The position numbers were made by a program, and so were the translations under genes. A model generated the notes under the pieces. That model had not been told where the DNA came from. It was given only the letters and a program-made list of their open reading frames with translations, and made no database searches. Shown one piece after another: positions 33,324-46,364 of a DNA stretch of 64,000 nt. Location of the stretch: contig LNKV01000007.1 of assembly GCA_001465935.1 (NCBI GenBank), positions 186,001-250,000 on the forward strand. The letters run 5' to 3'. Each line of letters opens with the position of its first letter. Position 1 is the first letter of the stretch. This DNA comes from Clarireedia homoeocarpa (lineage: Eukaryota > Ascomycota > Leotiomycetes > Helotiales > Rutstroemiaceae).

Positions 33324-36300
33324 TTATTCCCCCTTCTGAGTTGTCCTCCACCGACTATTCCTCGCAACCGTAACCCCAATACTACTAAACGTAGCCCCAT
33401 TCATCGTCTCAAATATCCCCACATCCGCCGCAAACTCCCTCGCAAACCAGCTTCGCAATTCCACCGAGAGTAGCGAGTCCACTCCATACGCCATCAACGG
33501 CTGCCATACGTCGACTTTGCCCGCACTCATCGACGGTAGATTGCGCGAGAGCTTCTTCACGAGTTCTGCTGTGACGATCGCACCCGCTTCGGCTATCGTT
33601 GGCGCGGAGATGAATTGTTGCTTGGAGTTGTTGACCTCTGGGGCTGATGATTCGGGTGCTTGTGCATCGGAGATGAAATCTTGGATGTGCATGCTGCGGA
33701 AGAGAGGAGATGCAAGACGGGATTCGTGGAGTATTTCCTCCGTAGACATGGCGGTAGGTCGAGCGAGTCCAAATATGATTTGGCTATCTGCCGGTGTCAA
33801 TCTCACTGCGGGATCACAACAGTGCTCGAGTAAGGCGAATAGATTATCTTGCGTCAAGGGGTGGAAGTATCCGGATTCCAGGAGTCGTTTGGATACTTCT
33901 TCGTTCTCGCTCACATATCCCTCGAGCATCATGGCGCCAAGATCAATGGAGATACCGTGTTCGCCCTGCGAGACTCGGTGGCGAGCAAGTGCATCTTGAT
34001 AAGTGTTGCCAGCTGCATAGTTAGCCTGTCCGACTTGGCCGAGAATCCCGCAGTTGGAGGATAACATGATGAAGAAGTCAAGCTGCGGAGGAAGCAGCTT
34101 GTGCAGGTTCCAGGAGCCATCTACTTTGGGGTTGATGGCGGTTTTCCAGTCTTCGAAGGACATCTTTTCGAATAGAGAGTCCTATATAAATCAGTATACT
34201 ATGCTTTGGAAGTGGTTTTGGGAGTTGAACTTACTCGGAGTACCATGGCCGCCTGGATGCATCCAGCGATTGGAGGCATATTTGTAGCACAATCTACTAG
34301 GACGGATTTTATTGATGCAGGATCTGCGACATCACACACAGGTACCCTAACCGTAACACCTTTTGCCACTAGGTCTTCTACTAATTCGACAGCTTTATCC
34401 GTGTTTGGTCCCGATCGTGAGGGTAGAAGCAGATATTTGGCCCCTTGAGTCACCATCCAGCGTGCAATACTTCTGCCAAGGCCGCCCAAGCCACCAACTA
34501 CAACATAAGTTCGGTCTGCTCTGAAAAGTTCTTTGGGCTTCCTGTTCGAGATAACCTGTGCAATTTCATTAGAGATGTGCTCGTAATAAACCTGCCTGAG
34601 AACATATAAATACCTTGACCAGACTATCAGGTAACATTTCCAAAACAATCTTCCCTGAACTCTTTCCACTCTGTAGAAGCCTCAATGCAGCCTCAGCTTC
34701 CGAGACTGGATATACGTGTAACGGGGTAATCAATCGTAGTTTCTTCTCAATCCACAAGCTTTCTAAAGCTCTCGTAGCATCAGCCAGGCGCTCCGGTCGT
34801 TCGGTGACCAGAGTCGATAAGTCAAACGCGGAAAATGAGACATTTCTTAGAAATTGTTGCATAGGCAAGCTATTGTTTGCTATGATGTCACTCTTGCCTA
34901 TCTCCAAAAACCTGCCATAAGCTGCGAGGCATTCCCAAGATGCTAACAATCCCTTTCCGGAGAGAGAGTTGAGGACAATATCTACACCACCCTTGGTACA
35001 TCTTTTGATGTGCTCTGCAAAGTCGGTGTCTCGACTGGAGAATATATGAGTTTCTGGTATCGCATAGTGATCCCTAAGGAGTTGTTTTTTCTCATCGGTG
35101 CCGACGGTGGCGTAGATCTCAGATATACCAAAGTAGCAAGACAGCTGGATAGCTGCTTGTCCCGTGGCTCCAGCTGCGGAATGAATCAATATGGACTCCC
35201 CTTTGCGGATTCTAGCCGACTCGAGGGTGCAGTACGCGGTGTAGAAAGCCACAGGAAGAGATGCTGCTTCCGTGAAAGACATTCCAGGAGGGATAGCCAT
35301 TACACAATGGCGATTCATGTGGACATAGCTTGAGGATGAACTTGGTGCCAATCCACACACGCGCTGACCGACATAGAAATCACAGTTCGCGCCAACACGA
35401 GTGACTTCACCAGCGCATTCCAAACCCATATAGCCCCCATCAAGTTTGCCCAAGGCAGTTAAAACGTCCCTGAATATGATTCCGGAAGCTTTTACGCTAA
35501 CTTCGATTTCATCCACGGCGAGTGGTTCGGTGTTAACATCGCTTTCAGCAAAATACAAAGTATCAAGCAAACCTGGACATTCAACTTGTATTTTCAAACA
35601 CGAATTCTGAGCCCACGTCTGGGCGGTGGGGTTTTTATGTCGTGAGTAGTCGATAATTTGCTGGCTCAGATCTTCGTCATCTTCGATGCGGCCAACTTCG
35701 ATCGTACCATGTGATTCTACGAAAGCTGTTTCGTAGTCGGAGTTTAGAGTATCCCAGGGAGTTCGTTGGACGATTCTCTGAAGGTGATTTATTTGACGCT
35801 GTGATAGTATGCCGTCGTCCGCCTCAAGCGATGCGGTGACTAGAACTAGCTTGTTGCTTTCACCTCTGATGACCCTGGCAAGCCCGTCAACCATCCCACA
35901 TTCAGGCATGGAGGCCACCCCACTGACCCAAAGAATGCCCTTTGCCAACTGTAATAGGCTTTGAAGATTTGTAAAACCGTCCGCAGACATTGCTCTTAGA
36001 AATGGACGCTTCAAATCGAACAAAGTAATGTAGATTGTTCTTCCTGGTGCGTGTCTGGTTCCTGTGGCTTGCTGCAAAGTGACGATTTCCTTGATTGTCG
36101 TTCCAAGATATTCCAGTCCGGATTTAATATTCATGGTAGATTGTGATGAGATATCGGATTCATCACTGACTAGGAGTACTAGGTCAAGATCTTCATCACT
36201 TCGTTCACTGGGCGTAGAGCTGATTGCTGTCGAAACAATCACCGACATCTGGCGGCAGTTTTCGTCTTTAAAATCCGGGAAAATGAGATCGTTCCCAGAA

Positions 36301-39300
36301 AACCCATTCTCTGTCAGCACCTCGTTCCATCTCTCTTCCGAGATGCAAGGACTCCATTCACGAGAATCATTAATACCTGACGGGAACATCAGTACGAAAT
36401 AGAAAGTCATGTTTAGGAAACATCCATACCAAGCCACCATCCTTCGAGTAATCCAAAGGCAAACCCAAATCTAGGAATGTCAGGCCGAATCATCTCCATC
36501 AGAATCAGCTTTCCTCCACTGTATGATTGTTTGACATTAGTATGACTTCTTTCTAATTGTTGGACGGAGTACTTACGGTTTCAAAAGTGAGCGAACTTGC
36601 TGCAAGGTGTTTGCCAAACTCCGAGTGGCGTGCAAGACCTTATTTTCATCAGTAATGACTTAGGATAACGGGTAGCACACTCACATTGGAAGCGATCACT
36701 AAGTCATACGAATGGAGAGCATATCCCTGCTCCGTCGGATCCTGCTCAGCATCAAAGACCTTATAGTTAACCCTGCGAAAATTGCGAAACTTCTCACGAG
36801 CAGTTTCGAAGAACGCTGGGGACAAATCCGTGAAATCATATTGTCCATAGCGAGGATCTCCTGATCTTGAAGTCAAAGCATCTAGAACAGATGTTGTAGT
36901 TCCACCAGTGCCAGCTCCAACTTCAAGAACTTGCATTGAAGGATCAAGATGTGCGATGTTATCCAGATAATTATGCAGGGGCTGCATAAAATTTGAGATC
37001 TGGTTGAGAGATATGTAGGCTGCAGGCAGCAAGTCGGGATCGGATTGAAAGAAGAAAGAGAGGCGGTCAACCTGCCCAGTAATCAACTCGAATAGATTAT
37101 TGCCCACGATAACCAAGAGCTTTCCGTAGTCATTTGCTTCTCCGACTATTTTCGATAGAGGTTCTATGTTAGCGTCTTCCCCCACGTTGGTTTCGTCCGT
37201 CTGAACTGCTCGCTTAATCCATTCAACATATCTTTGAATATGCGGAGGGAGCTGTGCTATATCATATCCCGATGTATTCATTTTCAGCATCGCTCTTTTC
37301 AGGAAGAGATTTATCAGACGATCTAGTGAATGGAAGAATTCGGTAGGCTCTTCATATCCTTCCTTCCTACCACCGCACATCGTGAATATCTCGTCAGCAT
37401 CTAGAAAGCTTAGATCTGGCCGCCACTCAAGCTTGCGACACAGCCTCGGGGGGATGGTAGCCAATGCAGAAGAGTCAACGCTAATGGTAGTCGTAGTCAT
37501 TTTCTGCAATTTGAATCCTTCTATCCTGGCTAAAAGAGTACCGCCAGATTCAGTGAAGACTGAAATATCGGTTTCTGATCCCAAGTAGCTTGTTTCGAGT
37601 TTCCTTGCGGAGACGTAAGCTACATCGAAGCGCGGAGACACGTCTAAATCATGCCCCAGAGCTGAGCTTGATATCCAAAGACTCTTTAGCTGGACTGGGA
37701 GTAGAGTATCCATTGTTCGTCTACCGCCATCTGTATGAGATGCGAAAATAAGATGAAGAATGCCGTCAAGGGTTGTGGGGTGAACTACATGAGCTTCAGC
37801 AGATTCTCGGAAAACCTGCACCTCGCCAGTGGCTCCATTGATGCTTTGAGATGCTCTCTTGACGACCTGGAATGAAGGGCCGTATTCATATCCCGAAGCT
37901 CGTAAAGTGCGATAGAAATTCGTGGTATCCATTTGCGATTGATTCGAAGCGTCCGAGATGGTCGAGCTTCCAATTCGAGTACTTGCGTACTGATCTTTGC
38001 AAATCACATTTACTTCCCCATTCGCATTCTGAACCCATTTCTCATCTTGGTAAGAATATATCACAAAATCGAAGGATGAAGTGCCTTGGCTGTATGCATC
38101 CATAGTCTGGGCAAGCTTCGGCCGAAGTGACACTTGGACTTCCGTGGCTGTAGACCGTATAACTAAAGGGGCATCAAACTTGACTTGTTCCACACGAAAC
38201 GCAGAAATTTGTTTTTCCTGGTCCGCTAGCTGTCTTGCAGCTTCCAGTGCCATGACAATCATTCCCGCAGCCGGGTACAGAATAGTTCCTTGGACCTTAT
38301 TTTATCAGCAAGACGTTCCTTTCAGAAATACTAGCTTACATACCTTATGATCTTCGATCCAAGGTAGATCCGAGGCTTTGATAAAGTTCCGCCATCGCGC
38401 ATCCAGTGGATTCCAATCGGCAACCGGCTTCCCTAGCAATCTATTCTTCGCGTGGGCACCGAAACGTATTCCCTTACTGACCCTGCTTTCATACCAATAT
38501 TTCTGACTGTGATCGAAAGAATATCCTGGCAGGTCACTAAGTACTTTTGACTTTCTCAAGCTGAGCTGGTTCACTTGGTTAAGATTGACGGGATATCCCG
38601 CGCAGTGCAAGCGGCCAGCTACATCTAGCACTGTTCGGATGGCTGAGATATTTCGTAGAAGTAGAGAAATGTAGGTCTGAGAACTAGAGAGCTGCTGGAT
38701 TGTGTCGTTGATGGGCCCTCTCAGAGCTGCATGCGGTCCCACTTCCACAAGAATGTCTACGAAAAGTGCTCGCTCATGACTGTTGTCGATCTTGCGTCGT
38801 TTAGATCTGAATGATGGATTACAAATCATAGCCATGGCTTTGTCGAATTTGACTGGCGACACTAGGTTACGAACCCAGTAGTCGCTTTGGCATAGATCTT
38901 CTGGGTTTACTTTTTCGCCAGTCACCGATGACACCATTGAGATGTGTTGCCGCTGGCTAGGTCCTTTTTCTAGTTCCTGAATCAGTAATCTATAGCTCTC
39001 GGAAATTTTCACCATCTGAGAAGAGTGATAAGCAACGTCAACTTTGAGTATGTGCGATTGTTGGTTTGCCTCGGCCAGGATAGAATGTAGTGTATCGATT
39101 TGAGATCTGTCGCCGGAAATGGTAATATTATTTTGGCTGTTATAGCAAGCAATGGTAATATCCAAGCTTCCGTGAATGACTGCCACTTTGTCCATGTACA
39201 CTTGTGCGTCCCCTGGGGCCAGCTTTACTGCTATCATGGCACCCCGTGGGGCATTCTCTTCTGCTAGAATCTTCGCTTGCGTGCCGCGGAAATACGCAAT

Positions 39301-41773
39301 CTTCATTGCAGATGATTGGGACAGAGCACCAATACAGTATCTAAGAACAGCTCAGTAACCGTAACAAGTTTGGAAATTCTAGCAAGAAAACCTACGCTGC
39401 TGCAATCTCTCCGGAAGAATGTCCTACGACAGTGGAAGCTACGATGTTAAAACTGCTGATAAGATCCACCAATGCGATTTGAACTGCCGTGCACAGAGGT
39501 TGACTATACTCTGGTAAGTTGACACTAGGATTAGGTGCTTCATACAGCTCATCTAATTTTGTAGTTAGCAAGCGGTGGCCCAATCTCTCTGATGGCAAAT
39601 CCCACAATACGTACACAACAAATCCCATTCGCAACCCAAATCGTGCAAGACCTTTGCAGACTTGACAAGGCTATCGTAAAACACTGGATAAGTTTTCAGC
39701 TCCTGCCCCATCTCAAACCACTGAGCTCCTTGACCAGTAAATACTAGACCAATTCGTGGAGGGGCAGACATGGAAAGGGCTGCCGATGGAGTCATCTCTA
39801 GTTGAGACAGGTCTTTCAATGACTCAACTGCAAGAAATGCTTTCCAAGAAAAGGAGCTTCTACGGTTAAATAAAGTATACGCAAGGTCACATAGATAGTC
39901 TTCAGTTTCGGTAGCACCTAATTTGGAATCGAGAGCCTGACAGTGCTGTAGACAGGATGCGATTGATCGCTGCAGACTGTTCTTGTCAGACGCTGACCAG
40001 ACCAACAATCTAGGGTTGAGTTTTGGGGTGCAATGAATACGATGTTCAGAAACATTAAATTTACGACAGGAGCTCGGTTTCTCAGACTCAGAATTCATTT
40101 CCTCCACCGTTGGTGGATGAATTACTGTATTGTGATTACCAGTCATTTTATGGTCGAGCAGAAAATGATAAGCATCGTCGAGAATGACATGAACATTGGA
40201 TCCACCAAACCCCATTCCACTGATCGAAGCTCTTCGCAACCCAGTATTTGGCCAGGGTACAGGTAGCACCGGAAACTTTGTAGAATTAGATATTATACCT
40301 CGACTTATGGGAGTCTCCTACCTTAATATTTAACATCTGCGTGTCGATCCTAGGATTTGGTGCATCATAGTTCACATTTGGAGGAATGATTGCGTGCTCC
40401 AGAACCAGTATAGCTTTGATCAACCCAGCTAGCCCACTTCCTCCTTCCAGGTGTCCGATGTTGGATTTGACAGCCCCACTAGGAATAATATTAGTGACCT
40501 ACAGTGGCGGTGATGTTGGATAGAATCTTACATGTATAAAGGTTCTTTGGACTTTCGGCCTTTTCGAAAAGTATCCCCAATAGCATTTGCCTCGAAAGCA
40601 TCACCTAAACGTGTTCCAGTTCCGTGAGCCTCGACATACTTTGTTGGCTCCATAGATAGACCGGCCTTTTCGTAAGTTTCGCGGATAAGGTTCTCTTGAG
40701 CCGTTCGACTGGTACGTGTAATGCCCGCTGTGGTATGGCCATTCTGGTTCGAATGGGTTGATCTTATGACTGCCCGGATAGTATCACCGTCCCGCATGGC
40801 GTCGGAGAGACGTTTGAGGACTAGGACACTAAATCCTTCACCTCTTGCATATCCATCCGCTCGCTTGTCGAAACTATATGACCGGCCATGTTTCGATAGT
40901 AGATTCTGGTTATCGAGCAGCAGCATAGTTGCAGGCGAAAGAATCAGGTTGCACCCAGCAACAAGACTCTTCGGTTAGAGTAATCAGTAAGAAAAAAAAA
41001 CCCTTATACTAAGCATATGGAACAGCAAAGATTTGACCTACCATGTTCGACTCGCCACCATGTAGGTTCTGACAAGCAATATCTAGGGCCATCAGACTAC
41101 TAGAGCAAGCTGTATCTATATTGGCACTTGAGCCAGTGAGATTGAAGAACCAACTGATTCTGTTTGCGAGCAGAGATGACGAGACGCCAGTCATTCCGTA
41201 TAGCGAGGATTGCTCTGGGTCACTAGCATACATCATCTTGTAGTCATCTGTGAAGCAGCCTGTAAAGACGGAGGTTTTCGAGCCAGAAACTTGATCGAGA
41301 GTAATTCCAGCTAAGGAGATAATGAGTAATGTGATAACAAGAAACAACCTAAGTCCCTACCATTTTCCAATGCTAGGTAGGCGGTTTCCAGAAGCCCTCG
41401 TTGTTGGGGGTCCATGGTCGCTGCCTCCGTGGGAGGTATGGAGAAAAAAGGGGCATCGAAGGCCGCGACATCACTATTTAAAAAATGCCCTCCTTGAGGT
41501 GAAAACTATATCCGTGCTCTATTCAGTAGATATTACCAGGTGATGCTTCGATCGACGTACAGTGTCAAAGTTGTTTTCGCCTGAACCACGGAATGCATCT
41601 GCATTCATCCGCTCTCTCGGTATCCCCGCGGCTGCACATCTTCCACTCATCAACATCTGCCAAAAGTCTTCTGCAGAGGAGATATCTCGTGGAAATTTTA
41701 GAGCAATGCCTATGACAGCCACTGGCTGCCTAGCAGCTGCCGGCTCAGACTCATCCGGCCTCGAAGATGCCAT
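33324..41773 (-). CDS. Highly reducing iterative type I polyketide synthase (KS-AT-DH-cMeT-ER-KR-ACP)
   Basis: Multi-exon gene, start ATG at 41773. Domains in order: KS (41.75-40.2 kb; PVAVIGIALKFPRD, active site DTACSSSL, EAHGTGT, VKSNIGHLEGGSGLAG); AT (39.8-38.7 kb; FTGQGAQW, GHSSGEIAAA); DH (38.5-37.7 kb; DHKVQGTILYPAAG across an intron, and VVHPTTLDG); C-methyltransferase (37.0-36.2 kb; LEVGAGTGGTTT); ER (35.6-34.6 kb; HSAAGATGQAAIQLS); KR (34.5-33.9 kb; VVVGGLGGLGRSIARW and LSSNCGILGQVGQANYAAG); ACP (33.6-33.4 kb; GVDSLLSVELR, the Ser carries phosphopantetheine). All signature residues checked are present. The AT frame change at 39.62 kb is an ordinary GTACGT...TTAG intron. There is no thioesterase or reductase, so product release needs a partner. 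Expected product: a reduced, possibly C-methylated linear polyketide. Confidence 0.95.
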
Positions 41774-42830
41774 CCCTCGCAGCTGATACAACTGGCAAGC
41801 ACTAAAAGGAGCACCTGGCATCAATCGAAAGGCATTCAGATAGTGGCCAAAGGAGCCGACGTGATGTGCCAAGTCGATTGTTGGAGCAAGATGTGATTTG
41901 CATTTCAGCCGTATGAATTACATTTCAGCCATTGGATCGATGAAAAGATACGTGGTGAGAGGGCGCACAATCTTGGCTGGAGAATTCCGTTTCTGCTGCA
42001 TACCGGTAAAGAGGAATTAGGCAGGAGCTCAGAATGCCAAGACTGGATAATTGCCGATTAAAGTTCGATTTGATGGCGACGATATTATGTCAAATCCAGA
42101 GGAAATCTGCCCTGTCTTACAGTATCAATTCTCAGCCACGTAGCGGAGTAATTGTGGGGATACGCACACAACCGCCGGTGATAGCATTGAGCCTGCCCAC
42201 TATCAGATGTACTGGCTTGCCGCCAAAAACTCGGTGCTTACTCCAACCGTTAGTATCCTATTCTCCGAGTGGTAGGTAGCGATAGGCGACGCCGCACAGA
42301 TGCATGAGTTTGTACTGAAATACATGGGTTGTTCTTTTAACCGTCCAGTGTCCGACGAGAACACTGAGATTTCTATCACATAATTCTCCCTATGCATAAG
42401 CGAGCCACTGGGTAATCACCCCACTCCCTTGATTAACATCCTCATTGGCCACGATACTAATGTCATAAGGCTATTTCATGTCGGATTTCATTTCTTCTTG
42501 CGTGTAAATGGACGTGGAATGGATGGGTCTGCCAAGGGCTGTGCTACCCATAAAAACACTTGATTAGATCAAGCTTCCTATGCACAGCTGATAGTTGCAA
42601 CCTTTGAGCTTGTACAACCAGAAAGTTTGTTTCGTCTAGACCAGCTGGCAGTGAAATGTCGCCATATGAGTGGTGAAGCCCGATAGATACGATAACGTCC
42701 TAAATATAAAAGATCGTGATGTCTCTCCTCAGTTTCACTCCGCCCCCAAAGTGAGCTATTGTAACATCAACAACCATACCTTGAGCCTAAGCCCTAGATC
42801 TGAAACTTATACCAGTACTATTACATCATC
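41774..42830. promoter_or_regulatory. Bidirectional promoter between PKS and FSH hydrolase
   Basis: About 1 kb between divergent starts, without a convincing gene. The head-to-head layout makes shared control of the PKS and hydrolase likely (inference). No transcription-factor gene is seen in the locus to suggest a specific binding site. Confidence 0.5.
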
Positions 42831-43658
42831 ATGAGCGGAAGCAATGGAAAAATAAGAATTCTAGCCCTTCACGGGTCAGGAATGAATAGTCGGGTAAGTG
42901 ATGGTACTCCAACGTGGCGGCATATTTCCTAACAACATTTCCGACAGGTATTCGAGGCTACTACAGCGGCTTTACGAAATGAACTTGGTGAAGGCTATGA
43001 GTGGCACTTTGTAGAAGGAACCATACCGGTGCCCATGGACGAAGGCAGGTTACGTCTGCGAATACCTCGAGCATTAATAGTCTAATTACGATCCAGATCT
43101 GAAGGGCTTCTTTCCCGAAGACGACGAATACTTCACATTCGCCGACCCTAATGATGCAGCCAGTGTCGCAGCTGCGTTGGATAACATTTTCGAGTATATA
43201 GACTTGAATGGTCCATTCGAAATCATCGGCGCTTCGTCCATTTCTGCAGGTATTGCTGCAGATATCCTTCTTGCTCAACCAGAAAAGCGTGCTCCATTTA
43301 CTGGCGCAATCTTCTTCAATGGATGGACTCCAGTCCTTAATGCCAAAACGCACAACATGATGATCAGCATTCCTACTGCGAACATTTGGGGTGCCAATGG
43401 TAAGTACATTATTCCACTGAATAGTCATATCAACAATACCTACTTGGTGATTTTCGCCAGATGCTGATATTTGACTCTCTAGATGCAAGGCATGCGGCCG
43501 CTGCTCAAGCGCTCAGCAAATTATGTACACCAGAGATGAACGAAAACGTTGTTCATAAGAACGGAAGCACCATTCCCGGAGCAGCTTCCGAAGAAGATTT
43601 GATCACGGCGGCTCAGGCGATCAGAAGAACGATCCGCCGTGCTGTACCAGCCTTTTGA
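42831..43658 (+). CDS. FSH1-type serine hydrolase-like protein of the PKS locus
   Basis: Exon 1 is 42831-42893 (IRILALHGSGMNSR), exon 2 starts at 42948 (VFEATTAALRNEL...WHFVEGTIP), a later exon starts near 43101 (LKGFFPEDDEYFTF) and the last exon begins near 43482. The middle join around 43050-43100 is uncertain: it fits either a 52-base GC-AG intron or an unseen alternative. The fold matches the FSH1/LovG family, whose members can release polyketides from reducing synthases. The nucleophile region reads IIGASSISAGIAA rather than GxSxG, and the C-terminal motif that normally contains the catalytic His (GHxVP) reads NGSTIPG. Asp of WGAND is kept. So the protein may be inactive or use a different arrangement. 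Divergent from the PKS. Confidence 0.75.
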
Positions 43659-44359
43659 AAATTTCTGAAAATTTGAATATTCTCGTATTTCCGCGTTGGG
43701 GGTATGATCTGAAACCAGGGACTACTTTTGGAATCCCATTCAATGAAGGTGTATGATTGGAGAATGGCCGTGATTTGTTTTGTTAGCGATTTCACCAGTT
43801 ATTTCACCAGTTTAGCAGCTACTTAGTAATTTGACTGCATCATAATATCACCTTAGCCCACTTTTCCTTGCTTACAGGCTCCGTGGCTGCTGCTGGACCA
43901 TTGCCACCATCAGACAAGTAATGTCCATTATTGTCTGCAGCATGCCGGAGAAATTCGGCAATCGCTCATGTCCAAACTAGAATTGAAACAATCAAACATC
44001 CGTATGTTTCAAAGCACAAAGCCACTCGTATACCATCCAAGTTTAGTGTTTAGATTAGCTCAGCGAAAAAGTGTACCTTAGCTTTCCCCTGATGTCTGTC
44101 TCCATTTCTGAAATTCCGACCAGATAACCCCTCTCAGCGAATGAAAATTACAAGAACAAGAAAGCTATGATTCCGGTATTCGAAAACTATTCCTAAACCC
44201 AGTCTACGCCCTCCATTGACCAACCAAAAAGCTGTTTGTAAGAACTATCCTAAAGCGTCGCCTGCACAAATAAAGTAACACCAGACTGGTGCCGCTAGAG
44301 TAAGAGCTCTACACAACAAAAATCCTCGAGATCCGTAGCCAAGGGTAGATATGCTGCGT
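43659..44359. other. Convergent intergenic region, no gene recognised
   Basis: About 700 bases between the converging 3' ends of the hydrolase and MFS genes; AT-rich in part, with no supportable ORF or repeat. Confidence 0.45.
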
Positions 44360-46364
44360 CTATGAAGCTTTGTGCTTTATGCTCAACTGGGGTCGTCGCC
44401 AGAGCAAGCCAGCAGCCAGAAACTGCGCAACAGCGAATCCAATCATAACTTTAATATTTAAGTTATACGCCTTGCCAAATATCTCACCCACAGACTCCTG
44501 TAGATTTTGGGGAAATGTGTCAACTATAGAAATGTCTCGCAGCAGTGCTTGAAGCTGTGATGTTGTTAGGAGGGTGGAGAGCTTCGAAGATAAGTCGCTA
44601 TTCAAAACTCCTGTAGCGATAGCAAGACCAATAGCTTGTCCAGTGAGACGAAATTGAACTACTGAACTTGTTGCGACAGCTATACGAGCATCAGACAAAC
44701 GTTATCATTGCATAGAATAGGATTATTTCAACTTACCTAAATCTTTTGCTCCGACCGTGAAGGGTGTAATGAGCATCACGATGCTGAAAGTCAACCCACA
44801 CCCCCAGCCCATGATGGCTTGATAAGCGTACTGTTCACCAGGAATCGTACCGGAGCTTGGCAACCTTGTCATGAGACCAAGCCCCAGGATTTGCAGTGCT
44901 GTGCCTGCAAGTAGAATGAAAAGAGGAGGCATTTTCGTCGCTCCAGCTATTGCATTTGCCATAAAAGAACCCAGCGGCTGTGCACACACAAAGGAAAGCA
45001 ACCGAATACCTGCTCCTAAGGGAGTGAGCGCATTGGCCACTTGATATCTTTGTGGAATCTCAAAGCTGATAATTGTGGCGGGAATTCCCATCAAAATCGA
45101 TGTTCTATGATGGAAACATGTCAGCAACAATATCCAACTCTCGAAAGGTTCTCACCTACATGACAACGCCCATGTACAGTCGATTGTGGACGAAATGAAA
45201 TGGAAAGAAAGGTTCCAAGTGTCCTAATCGCTTGGTCCGACTAATGAACCATTCCCATGACAAAAATAATGGCCAAAGCACTCCGCCGAATACCAAAAGA
45301 ACAATTACTGTCGCGGAAGACCACGCATAGTCAATTGAGACTTCAAGGAAGGGTGTGACAATCACAAAGGTGGCGGCGAGCAAAAGAATCGCTCCAACAT
45401 AATCGATCTTTTTCAAAGAGGATCGAAGTGAATTTGGTGGTGTAGCCGCCGTGGCTAAGGTGGAGCCGTGATATGGAAATTTCATAGGTAGAATGAGCAC
45501 AATTATGGCGAGTGCGATAACACCAAGAGGAATTCTGGTAGGCGTCAGTGACTATGCGCAATCCTCGCACACATGAAGCACTCACTGGATGAGGAATATC
45601 CACCTCCACGTTGAATCGTTATCTACTGCTCCCCCGAGAAGAGGCCCGACAACAGTTGCCAAGATGACATTGGCAAATATTAAAGCACTATATAATGGAT
45701 ATTTTGCTCTTGGAATCATCTCATAAAAGACGACTGTTGGAACTGCGAAAGTACCAGACGCACCTAATCCTTGGAATGCGCGGCATACCAAACTGTACAC
45801 ATTAGTCCAGACGTAAACACGTGGTGGTATGCACCTTACAGTTGTGTCATCGACTGTGCTCCTCCACAGCCCGCGGAAAACGCAATAAAAATGATTAGAC
45901 CGATAATAAGAGTCTTCTTTCGACCGAAAATATCGCTGAGTTTGGCCCATATTACGAGGAATGCTGTGTAGGTAACTTGGTAGGCGGACACAATCCATAT
46001 GTTGTCCTTGAAGCTGTGAAAGTCATCTGAGATTGTCACCAAAGAGGTAGAAACGATGGAGACTTCTACATTTGTGACAAATCCGCAGATGCATATCCTG
46101 TCGAGGATTAGGGGTCATTCACGGGGCTTTTCGGGCGTGAGCTTACGCTAAAGTGAGAAGATGAAGTTTCCAGCCAAGTATATATGTGATTTGTGGCGTT
46201 GGTGGTGATTCTTCGGTGACCTGAGCAGAACCTGAGTTTTCCTTCTGGGCCTCTACATCCAGCGACTCCTCTGATGGTGTTGGCTTGTCCGCCTCGGAAG
46301 CTTCTACTTTGGGCTCTGATTTGTGTTGTCCAGCGCCGTCCACGGATCGCTTCTCGGAAGCCAT
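44360..46364 (-). CDS. MFS transporter, DHA2-type (14-TM) drug/metabolite exporter
   Basis: Multi-exon gene starting MASEKRSVDGAG at 46364. A hydrophilic acidic N-terminal tail precedes the membrane region. Signatures: SDIFGRKKTLIIGL (loop 2-3 motif A), RAFQGLGASGTFAVPTV (motif B/C region), and DNDSTWRWIFLIQIPLG after TM5-6, typical of the DHA2 subfamily. Further hydrophobic segments continue to the C-terminus (VMIGFAVAQFLAAGLLW). Such transporters sit in the plasma membrane and export toxic metabolites by proton antiport. Its place in the PKS locus suggests export or self-protection for the polyketide (inference). Six or so exons are needed, with introns of 45-70 bases; they all join plausibly. 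Confidence 0.88.

Noticed and set aside
39565..39680. Apparent frameshift in the PKS AT domain
   Set aside because: A normal intron (GTACGT donor, CTAAC branch, TTAG acceptor) joins EWDLL to YELYEAP in frame.
42961..43488. 175-codon minus-strand frame
   Set aside because: It is antisense to the spliced FSH hydrolase exons, whose own frame shows the family motifs.
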